From Xanthocytophaga flava (GTDB taxonomy: Bacteria > Bacteroidota > Bacteroidia > Cytophagales > 172606-1): 64,000 nt of DNA. Positions 8,501 through 15,444 of the stretch are shown here, in pieces (the stretch's first letter is position 1; every line of letters begins with the position of its first letter). Location of the stretch: NCBI RefSeq assembly GCF_030068545.1, contig NZ_JASJOR010000007.1:186001-250000 (forward strand), read 5' to 3'. The notes beneath the pieces are model-generated. The model worked only from the letters and a program-made list of their open reading frames with translations, had not been told where the DNA came from and searched no databases. The position numbers and the translations under genes were made by a program.

Positions 8501-9532
8501 ATTGAGATCATTACTACTACGTAGAATATCTCCAAAATGAGCAAAGCCTTCGTTAGCCCAAAATCGTTTTTTCTCTTCTGCAGATACTTTTTTCAATCCT
8601 TCCCGCATTTGGGAAAGAGAGATACCCAGGTCTCCTTCGTCATCAAAGACACTGATATTGTTGTCAAAATCTCCTTTTCCAACATAGAGAGCAAATTCTT
8701 TGATCTCACGGAGATTACCAGACAATATATTGAGTTCTTTGATAATAGTATTCAGTTCATCCTGAGATGCTGGAATTTCTTCCGGTAAATTTCCTTTACT
8801 TAGTTCACGCAGATATTCTTTTAACGAACGAATACGGGTGAGGACACCCACTATCATGAAGAAACCAATAAAGTAGGCGAGAACAAATGAAAGAATCACA
8901 TATACGGGTACCAGCCAGCGCAACCGGCTTTCTACCCAATGTATTTCTGTTTGTGCACGTTCAATCTCTTTGGACTGTATTTCTTCATTTTTTATCACTG
9001 AGGCAGCCAGTGCACTTACTGATGGCTGAATTGTTTCGCTATACATCTTTTGAGCAGATGCACTATCTACAGGTTGTTCCAGCGCTGATTGTAACTGATT
9101 GTATTGATTCGAAATCTGAACAAGCAAACTTTTTTCTTCAGCTTTTAAGCATTCACTGGAAAGACTGATCAGACTATCTCTGGATGCAACAGCCGATAGT
9201 TTCAGTTGTTGCACTTCTGCCTCATCAATTGTTTCCTGAGACATGTTCTTTTGTTGCCAGGCAATAACAAGTCCTTTACTAATAGATTGTAGGTTGGAAG
9301 AATACTTTTGAGCATCTGCTGCTACAGTGAGTGCATACTTACTTTGCTCAATAGCAGAACGCCATTGCAGGTTAGTAAGTATCACTAATATAATTGCAAC
9401 ACTGCCCAACGAAAGAAAACCTATTGTCAGCTTTCCCTGAATAGTGTTATAGTTCAAATTGAAGTAATAGCGGATATAATGCAAAAGCCCTTTATCCGAC
9501 TTCTTAGTAGAATTATCCTTTACCTGTTCCAT
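5537..9532 (-). CDS. HAMP-GAF-five-PAS membrane receptor without output domain
   Basis: A 1331-residue signal-sensing protein. Two transmembrane helices (about 34-55 and 206-231) bracket a periplasmic helical sensor of some 150 residues. HAMP-type helices occupy about 232-320, a GAF domain about 345-485, and five PAS domains about 540-650, 708-815, 868-975, 1022-1130 and 1190-1292. Each PAS starts with a variant of DSI-TID and ends in an I-A-V-F-x-K-x-V/I-T-E strand. Near-identical coiled-coil linkers (QEEEMRQNLEELAATQEE type) join them. No histidine kinase, GGDEF, chemoreceptor or DNA-binding domain follows; the chain ends about 40 residues after the last PAS. Output is probably by partner binding (inference). 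A shorter relative is at 17944-19578. Confidence 0.9.
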   Translation of the reverse strand: MEQVKDNSTKKSDKGLLHYIRYYFNLNYNTIQGKLTIGFLSLGSVAIILVILTNLQWRSAIEQSKYALTVAADAQKYSSNLQSISKGLVIAWQQKNMSQETIDEAEVQQLKLSAVASRDSLISLSSECLKAEEKSLLVQISNQYNQLQSALEQPVDSASAQKMYSETIQPSVSALAASVIKNEEIQSKEIERAQTEIHWVESRLRWLVPVYVILSFVLAYFIGFFMIVGVLTRIRSLKEYLRELSKGNLPEEIPASQDELNTIIKELNILSGNLREIKEFALYVGKGDFDNNISVFDDEGDLGISLSQMREGLKKVSAEEKKRFWANEGFAHFGDILRSSNDLNILSDKIIQQMVKYMNANQGGLFIIENEDTPNPYLQLKSCYAYNRKKFQEREILPGQGLIGQVWLEGMTTYLRDIPDHYLRITSGLGDSNPRYLLLIPLKVENKIEGVIEIASFHDFQPHEIQFAEKVAESIASTFSNARVVDRTNRLLVQSQQMTEAMKSQEEEMRQNLEELAATQEEVQRILKEVQEKEAFMSDLISSTNDSILTIDHDYKIIVCNKKIQDTYKPYGLNVDKGFPILDVFTDEQKPVYRGYYQRALKGDFFEVIEKYELDKVIQHFSLTYSPIRNDEGQIVAAAVFGKDITDMVVAKQQAERLLEEAQSQTEQLKAQEEEMRQNMEELEATQEEMRLVMTQVQEKERYMSTILDVSKDMIVTIDKDLRVISANAALKANYKHMGFEVDKGFDITTLLSPEEQPKHKAIYARTFAGETVELHEHYQFQDMDRYINFTFTPIQNEHSEVISIAIFAQDVTEITKAKNAASEQAEMLQAQEEVLRQSMEELSGNQEEMAKQLQKINDQKTYYNDIIEGLPDSLLTIDQDFKIVLANNAFKEKFGKYGFPVEAGSDLLEMARQKGEEEEKRFKAPYLKAFGGEKVDVPHRHHFDLDFQVSFNPLKDATGNIIGVSLIAHDITNRLKLQQQTEQLLKESQEQTEELNSQREELHRILKEVQEKEAFMNDLIDSTNDSIITIDREYKVVLANELVKKTYRTAGIEVGKGFDILSIFTEKQKPVYKKYYDRALNGEFFEIMEKFEQENGIEQFFVQTYSPLRDDEGQIVAAAVFAKEVTETIVAKQQAERLLEEAQSQAEELKAQEEELRQNMEELAATQEEMHRMLMEVQEKERCLTNIIDVSTDSIAIIDGYYKILSFNKIFAAKFEEMGIKMEKGFDILGFLNNAEEKSRYERAFSGEQFEEYIEMVIQGNPIHLIINYVPVRNAQGTVTAIAVYSKDITERSQTEKKFGELIQDKEIQLQQIEELKAKLAVYEKTETKA

Positions 9533-9575
9533 ATCAATGTATCATAATAACAGTAAGCCTATAAAATAGCATGGG

Positions 9576-9583
9576 CAAAATTA
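9576..9583 (-). promoter_or_regulatory. possible -7 element for the receptor gene
   Basis: On the minus strand TAATTTTG matches TAnnTTTG and lies 44 bases before the receptor start codon. No clear TTTG is found 19-21 bases further upstream. Confidence 0.35.
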
Positions 9584-9770
9584 CAGGATACAGCACTGGA
9601 GTTTGATAACATTTAGGGGGAAATCCTACAAGTGAGACATTCGTAAAGAAATGATACTAAGGGTATTCTATAGTAGATAAACACAAGGTGAAATATATTT
9701 TTCTTGTATGTAACTTACCATTGGTTAGATTCAATATACTATCTGATGAAATTGAACAAAGTCCTGAAAT

Positions 9771-9804
9771 ACAAAAGCCTCTCCTAAATAAGGGAGGCTT
9801 TTGT
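9771..9804 (-). terminator. terminator hairpin downstream of hslU
   Basis: ACAAAAGCCTC and GAGGCTTTTGT form an 11-bp stem, extended by an inner CCT/AGG pairing. The A/T-rich base of the stem makes it usable in both directions. It lies about 145 bases past the hslU stop, so it is a late hslU terminator or an insulator in front of the receptor promoter. Confidence 0.65.
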
Positions 9805-9864
9805 ATGATAACGCTTTGTGTGTTAACTCAATAAGTAATTTTTGCAAAAGAGCTTATGCGTTTT

Positions 9865-9928
9865 TTCAGATGTCAGTTAGTTATATCGACAGAATTTACC
9901 AATATGCTAACTGAATAGTACATCTGAA
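9865..9928. repeat. composite inverted repeat downstream of hslU
   Basis: TTCAGATGT followed at once by CAGTTAG (9865-9880) is mirrored by CTAACTG (9907-9913), six unpaired bases, and ACATCTGAA (9920-9928). The two matching blocks, 16 bases in all, would fold into a bulged hairpin. There is no T-tract on the correct side for an hslU terminator. Confidence 0.6.
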
Positions 9929-9950
9929 TAGTTCCAATGAAACTGATGCA

Positions 9951-11318
9951 TTATAAAATATACTGACTTAAGTCTCTATTTTTCACAAGGCCGGAAAGTC
10001 TTTCATCCACTAGTTGCGCATTTACCACAATCTTTGCATTAGCTCCGATTACATCGGGTATGTCAAACAGGAATTCGTTTAATAAATGACTCATTACTGT
10101 ATGCAAACGTCTCGCACCAATATTCTCAACTTCTGAGTTGATACGAAAGGCAATTTCTGCGATTTGCATCAATGCATCATCCTGAAACGTAAGTTCAACA
10201 CTTTCTGCTGCCAACATTGCCTCATACTGTTTGGTCAATGCATTTTTAGGCTCTTTTAGAATATGGTAGAAATCATCTTTGGTTAAGCTTTGTAATTCTA
10301 CCCGAATTGGGAACCGGCCTTGTAACTCAGGAATCAGATCTGAAGGCTTGGAGACATGAAAGGCTCCTGCTGCAATAAATAAAATATGGTCAGTATTGAT
10401 TAATCCGTACTTGGTGTTGACCGCACTCCCCTCTACAATAGGGAGCAGATCTCGCTGCACACCCTCACGGCTCACATCCGGTCCACCGCTACCCCGGCTG
10501 GAAGATGCAATCTTATCTATTTCGTCAATGAATATAATACCTACATTCTCTGCTTTCCGAATAGCTTCTTCCTTTACTTCATCCATATCAATCAACTTGG
10601 CAGATTCTTCTTCCAGCAAAATCTTTCTCGCTTCTGCAATAGTGACTTTTCGTTTTTTAGCTTTTTTAGGCATCATGCCTGACAACATCTCTTGCAGATT
10701 CATCATTGTCATGTCATCCATGCCAGGTCCTACCATACCAATCTGAGCTCCTGCTTGCTGTACATCAATCTCAATCTTACGATCATCCAGTTCTCCACGT
10801 TGCAGCTTATCCCGAAAATTCTGACGGGTTCTTTCATTTAGCTCATGATCAGATTTGGGTTCATCATTGGTATTACCTGAGAATCCAAAAGAAGGCTGTT
10901 TCATCGGAGGAATCAGTGCATCCAGAATAATGTCCTCAACCATTTGAGAAGCCCGGCCCTTTACATCTTCTTTTTTTCGTGCCTTCACCATCTGTACAGA
11001 TTGTTCAACCAGATCACGCACCATACTTTCCACGTCCCGGCCTACATAGCCTACTTCCGTAAATTTAGAGGCTTCTACTTTTGTAAATGGAGCATCTGCT
11101 ACCTTAGCCAGGCGTCGGGCAATTTCTGTCTTTCCTACACCGGTGGCACCTATCATCAGAATATTGTTAGGGATGATATCTTGTTGAATTGATTCCGGAG
11201 CATTCATTCGCCGCCAACGGTTACGCAAAGCAATTGCTACATTCCGTTTTGCATCATGTTGCCCTACAATATATTTGTCTAGTTCAGCAACTATTTGTCT
11301 GGGAGTGAGATAATTCAT
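9951..11318 (-). CDS. hslU: ATP-dependent protease ATPase subunit HslU
   Basis: AAA+ unfoldase of the HslUV (ClpYQ) protease; it unfolds substrates and feeds them to the HslV peptidase. The start MNYLTPRQIVAELDKYIVGQ is typical. Walker A GATGVGKT is at residues 57-64, Walker B is in IIFIDEIDKIA, and the inserted I domain lies between them. The C-terminus LSQYIL resembles the tail HslU docks into HslV. At 455 residues it is complete. No hslV gene is visible beside it, although the two are adjacent in many bacteria. It is in the same orientation as porQ and lon upstream. Confidence 0.96.
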   Translation of the reverse strand: MNYLTPRQIVAELDKYIVGQHDAKRNVAIALRNRWRRMNAPESIQQDIIPNNILMIGATGVGKTEIARRLAKVADAPFTKVEASKFTEVGYVGRDVESMVRDLVEQSVQMVKARKKEDVKGRASQMVEDIILDALIPPMKQPSFGFSGNTNDEPKSDHELNERTRQNFRDKLQRGELDDRKIEIDVQQAGAQIGMVGPGMDDMTMMNLQEMLSGMMPKKAKKRKVTIAEARKILLEEESAKLIDMDEVKEEAIRKAENVGIIFIDEIDKIASSSRGSGGPDVSREGVQRDLLPIVEGSAVNTKYGLINTDHILFIAAGAFHVSKPSDLIPELQGRFPIRVELQSLTKDDFYHILKEPKNALTKQYEAMLAAESVELTFQDDALMQIAEIAFRINSEVENIGARRLHTVMSHLLNEFLFDIPDVIGANAKIVVNAQLVDERLSGLVKNRDLSQYIL

Positions 11319-11433
11319 TCAATTAAGAATTAAAAATGAGTTTACTATATACAACTGTTCCTTATCAGGAATATCGTCTGTTAACTAAAAGACGAATAAG
11401 AATGTTTTTCATTGTATGGAGCATTTTAATTAC

Positions 11434-12480
11434 CTACTTAACTTCCTTTCTCTTAATTAATCCACCGAGGTTGGCTGTTAAAGTAATGTAGCTAACTCCA
11501 CCTGCGGCCTGTTGATAAAACCGTGCATATCCTATATGTAATGATTTCAGTTTCAGTTGAAAGCCAAAAGAAAATCCGGCATTGAATGCACCATTAAATA
11601 ACCGCATTTCCTGATGCACCAGATGGTTATATCCCAGGCGTATGTAAAAGGCTTTAGCAAGCACCAATTCTGTGCCTAGAGTAATATGTCGTGCCACTTT
11701 GTCAGCAAAGCTTATTTTTTTGGCAACAACATTTCCATTTGCATCCAGTGACGTACTTAGTGTTGGGTCATCATAGGCGATATCCGGCTGATGCAGATGA
11801 TGGGCAGTAATAAAAAATCGAAAAGGCATAAATTCCGGTTTAAAGGTAGTGCCTATTTGTACATCAAACGGCATCACCTGTTGACTGGCTTCGGGAGTAT
11901 ATTTTTTTAGCGTAAGTCCTGCATTCTTTATAACCAGACCAATAGTCCAGTCCTTCTTGGGATGTTTCCATACTCCTCCCAAATCCATTGCAACTCCATA
12001 GCTACTGTAATTGGCAATTGCAGAACCTATAAATTTTACAGTAACTCCTAATGTATAGGCTCCTTCTGTACGAGCATGAGATAAGGAAACTGAATAGTCG
12101 CTAGCTTGAAAAGTACCTGTTACATTTCCGGAAGCGTCAGTTTCTTCCATAGTGCCATAGTTCATGTAGTGTATTCCCACGCCAAAACGATTTCCCCGAA
12201 ATTGATCTGCATAGGCTGATGAGAAAGCTTGTATTTGTGCAAAGAAGGGAATATAGCTTATAGATAAATGCTTATCCATCTCTTTATTTAATAAGGCAGG
12301 ATTGGAAGACTGACGATTGACATCGAAGTCTGCATTGCTGACATTAATACCACCTGAAGAGGCTATTGTTGCATTGGAAGGTTGACTCAGAAATGCAAAT
12401 CCATTATGCCCTCCCAGAGACTGGGATTTCCCAATGCAAGAGTATAAAATCAGTAGAATACATCCATAAAATTTCACCAT
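11434..12480 (-). CDS. porQ: type IX secretion system protein PorQ
   Basis: A 348-residue outer-membrane beta-barrel of the PorV/PorQ group. In Porphyromonas gingivalis PorQ belongs to the type IX secretion attachment complex. After a signal peptide ending near GKSQS comes the characteristic N-terminus LGGHNGFAFL and later SNPALL, followed by alternating amphipathic strands to the C-terminus. A TTG at 12507 would add nine residues, but a possible -7 element overlaps that codon, and the ATG at 12480 gives a normal signal peptide, so I use 12480. It is downstream of lon in the same direction, but a terminator separates the two. Confidence 0.85.
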   Translation of the reverse strand: MVKFYGCILLILYSCIGKSQSLGGHNGFAFLSQPSNATIASSGGINVSNADFDVNRQSSNPALLNKEMDKHLSISYIPFFAQIQAFSSAYADQFRGNRFGVGIHYMNYGTMEETDASGNVTGTFQASDYSVSLSHARTEGAYTLGVTVKFIGSAIANYSSYGVAMDLGGVWKHPKKDWTIGLVIKNAGLTLKKYTPEASQQVMPFDVQIGTTFKPEFMPFRFFITAHHLHQPDIAYDDPTLSTSLDANGNVVAKKISFADKVARHITLGTELVLAKAFYIRLGYNHLVHQEMRLFNGAFNAGFSFGFQLKLKSLHIGYARFYQQAAGGVSYITLTANLGGLIKRKEVK

Positions 12481-12504
12481 GAATAACCCGAATAGTCTGT
12501 TGAG

Positions 12505-12512
12505 CAAAAATA
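12505..12512 (-). promoter_or_regulatory. possible -7 element for porQ
   Basis: TATTTTTG on the minus strand fits TAnnTTTG and lies 25 bases before the ATG of porQ. The -33 box is not evident. Confidence 0.35.
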
Positions 12513-12542
12513 ACAGTATTTTGATGTCTGGAGATTAAGAAA

Positions 12543-12572
12543 TAAAAAAGGTTCAGATAATATATCTGAACC
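12543..12572 (-). terminator. Rho-independent terminator of lon
   Basis: A perfect 10-bp stem (GGTTCAGATA / TATCTGAACC) with a three-base loop, followed on the minus strand by six Ts. It begins 23 bases past the lon stop codon. Confidence 0.85.
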
Positions 12573-12594
12573 TGATGATTGTAGCAAATCAGAC

Positions 12595-15117
12595 CTACAC
12601 TGTAAGAACGTTCTGGTTCTGATTAGCAGATTCTTTTTCTTTTATATCATGCACTGAAAGATCAACCGCATTGGCTACTTTCTCAGGCAATAAAGCATAC
12701 TGTAGCACTTCATCTACCGTGTTTACATACTGTATCTTTAATCCTTCGATATATTTTGGATTGATATCTTCAATATCTCTACGGTTTTTTTCACTCATGA
12801 TAATTTCTACAATACCTGCCCGTTTCGCTGCAAGGATTTTTTCCTTGATACCCCCTACAGGCAATACCCTTCCTCGCAATGTGATTTCACCTGTCATGGC
12901 CAGCTTATCTTTTACTTTGCGTTGAGTATATACAGAGGCCAGTGAGGTGAACATCGTGATTCCGGCAGACGGACCATCTTTAGGAACCGCACCAGCAGGG
13001 ATATGAATATGCAGATCAAATTGATCAAATATACGATAGTCAAGTTTCAGTGTATCTGCATGAGCACGTAAATAAGACAATGCCGCAGAAGCCGATTCTT
13101 TCATCACATCTCCCAATTGGCCTGACAGCGTCAATCGTCCACGTCCACGACTCAGACTGGATTCCACAAACAGAATTTCTCCCCCCACCTGTGTCCAGGC
13201 CAGACCTGTTACTACACCTGCCACACTATTATCCTGATAAGTTTCTTTATCAAATATTTCTGCTCCTAAAGCCTTTGTAATGAAAGCAGACGAGATCTTT
13301 TTCTCATACACTTCTTCCATTGCTACAGACTTTGCAATCTTACGCATTACAGTTCCGATTTGTCTTTCCAGTGAACGAACCCCCGATTCACGTGTATAGT
13401 CGTCAATGATCTTGATAATAGCCTTGTCATCAAATGTTACATCCTTGGTAGACAAACCATGTTCTTTGCGTTGCTTAGGAATCAGGTGTTTTTTAGCAAT
13501 CTGTAGTTTTTCTTCTAGTGTATATCCTGTCAACTCGATAATTTCCATTCTATCACGCAACGCAGGCTGAATAGTTTCCAACGAATTGGCAGTTGCAATA
13601 AATAATACTTTGGATAAATCGTATTCTACCTCCAGATAATTATCCATAAATGTAGAATTCTGTTCTGGGTCCAACACCTCCAGCAATGCAGAAGAAGGAT
13701 CTCCTCTGAAGTCGGAGCCTACCTTATCGATCTCATCCAGAATAAATACAGGGTTATCTGATTTGCCTTTGCGGATATTTTGAATCACCTTGCCAGGCAT
13801 TGCTCCAACATAAGTCTTGCGGTGTCCACGAATTTCTGCCTCATCATGTACTCCCCCTAATGACATTCTGACATAGTGACGCCCGAGAGCCTTGGCGATA
13901 GAACGGCCTAAGGATGTCTTTCCAACTCCTGGAGGGCCATACAGACACAGAATTGGTCCGCGCAGGCTTTGAGTCAGTTTCAAGACTGCCAGATATTCAA
14001 TAATACGATCTTTAATCTTATCCAGTCCATAGTGATCTGCATCCAGTATTTTACGGGCTTTGGCTAAATCAAAACTATCTTTGGTATATTCACCCCATGG
14101 AAGGTCTATCAGCAGTTCGACATAGTTCATCGCAACTGGATACTCTGCTGCCTGTGGATTAATGCGGGTTATTTTATCTAGTTCCTTGGCAAAGTGTTTC
14201 CCAACAGCTGCAGGCCATTTCTTTTTCAATCCCTTGGCTCTTAGCTCTTCAATTTCTTTTTCCGTGCTATCATATCCAAGTTCATCCTGTAATACCTTTA
14301 TCTGCTGACGAAGAAAATAGTCCCGTTGTTGTTGATCAAGGTCTGAATGCACTTTGCTTTGTATCTCATGTTTTAATTCCAGCAACTGAATATCTTTCTG
14401 CATAAACTGAAGAAGCAACTCAGCCCGTTGCATACCTTCACTTACCTCCAGAATTTTTTGTTTATCAGATACTTCGGCGTCAAGATTAGAAGATAGAAAG
14501 TTAGTCAGAAAGCTAGGACTTTCAATATTCTCAATGGCAATCTGTGCTTCTCTTGGAATTTCAGGCCGAAGGTTAAGGATCTTTCCTGCAGCTTCTTTCA
14601 ATGACTTAACCATTGCCTTTACTTCCTTATTAGTATTAGCAGGAAAATTGTCAGGCAACAGATTAATTTTTGCAGTCAGATAAGGATCCTGTTGTATGGG
14701 TTCCACTATCTCAAAGCGCCGCTTACCTTGTATAATAATAGTTGTATTGCCATCAGGTAATACAAGCATTTTGATTATATGTGCTACAGTACCTGTCTTG
14801 TATAAATCTTCATAGGTGGGTTCTTCCTTATTAGAGTTGGATTGCGCCACAACACCTATTACACGGGTGCCTTTGTATGCACGTTTCACCAGCCTGATAG
14901 ATTTCTGCCTTCCCACTGTAATAGGAATCACCACTCCTGGAAATAAAACCGTATTTTTAACAGGAAGAATAGGAAGTTGTTCCGGAACTTTAAATTTCTC
15001 AAAATCTTCGTCTTCATCAGGAGATAATAGCGGAATCATCTCCACTGCATCATCGTCTGCAATGTCGGCTACTATCAAATTTTCATAAGGATTATTATTA
15101 TACCTCATTGAATACAT
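12595..15117 (-). CDS. lon: ATP-dependent protease Lon
   Basis: Cytoplasmic AAA+ serine protease that degrades damaged and regulatory proteins. The 840 residues hold an N-terminal substrate-binding domain (from about residue 45, PEQLPILPVKNTVLFPG), an AAA+ module with Walker A GPPGVGKT from residue 394, and a C-terminal protease domain with the Ser-Lys dyad: Ser717 in PKDGPSAG and a Lys near 760 in KEKILAAKRAG. All catalytic parts are present. A second Met at residue 4 is an equally possible start. The gene is divergent from porE across a 327-base gap and carries its own terminator. Confidence 0.97.
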   Translation of the reverse strand: MYSMRYNNNPYENLIVADIADDDAVEMIPLLSPDEDEDFEKFKVPEQLPILPVKNTVLFPGVVIPITVGRQKSIRLVKRAYKGTRVIGVVAQSNSNKEEPTYEDLYKTGTVAHIIKMLVLPDGNTTIIIQGKRRFEIVEPIQQDPYLTAKINLLPDNFPANTNKEVKAMVKSLKEAAGKILNLRPEIPREAQIAIENIESPSFLTNFLSSNLDAEVSDKQKILEVSEGMQRAELLLQFMQKDIQLLELKHEIQSKVHSDLDQQQRDYFLRQQIKVLQDELGYDSTEKEIEELRAKGLKKKWPAAVGKHFAKELDKITRINPQAAEYPVAMNYVELLIDLPWGEYTKDSFDLAKARKILDADHYGLDKIKDRIIEYLAVLKLTQSLRGPILCLYGPPGVGKTSLGRSIAKALGRHYVRMSLGGVHDEAEIRGHRKTYVGAMPGKVIQNIRKGKSDNPVFILDEIDKVGSDFRGDPSSALLEVLDPEQNSTFMDNYLEVEYDLSKVLFIATANSLETIQPALRDRMEIIELTGYTLEEKLQIAKKHLIPKQRKEHGLSTKDVTFDDKAIIKIIDDYTRESGVRSLERQIGTVMRKIAKSVAMEEVYEKKISSAFITKALGAEIFDKETYQDNSVAGVVTGLAWTQVGGEILFVESSLSRGRGRLTLSGQLGDVMKESASAALSYLRAHADTLKLDYRIFDQFDLHIHIPAGAVPKDGPSAGITMFTSLASVYTQRKVKDKLAMTGEITLRGRVLPVGGIKEKILAAKRAGIVEIIMSEKNRRDIEDINPKYIEGLKIQYVNTVDEVLQYALLPEKVANAVDLSVHDIKEKESANQNQNVLTV

Positions 15118-15444
15118 TTACTGTTTTGAATGAAAAAATCCGGGATGAAAAAAATAAAAAATACTCTAACTTCTATAACATTATCTTTAATTACTTTAAT
15201 CGTCCGGTCGCATTTTTGACTGCTATTTTATACATGCCCAAAAACCTCGCCATTCTTGCGAATATGGCATCAAAAAGAAACAACTGACAGATTGACGGAT
15301 TCACTCACCAGTTTCTTCATTTTTTTATCTAATATTACATTCGGAAAACTATGTGCCAGTCGATTACGATGTTGAGAACAACACTATTATGTAACAAACG
15401 ATTATCTTTCGTGTTTTCTGCCCTAATAAATATTTTAACCAGCT
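15118..15444. other. 327-base divergent gap between lon and porE
   Basis: No gene seen. It must carry both promoters. The only promoter-like string I see is TATCTTTC at 15403-15410, one base off the -7 consensus, 35 bases before porE and without a good -33 partner. No repeat or riboswitch-like structure is recognised. Confidence 0.6.

Larger units (their letters stand above)
9533..9950. other. 418-base gene-free gap between receptor and hslU
   Basis: No credible gene. It holds a possible promoter for the receptor (9576-9583), a terminator hairpin at 9771-9804 and a composite inverted repeat at 9865-9928. The rest is AT-rich sequence in which I see nothing. Confidence 0.7.
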
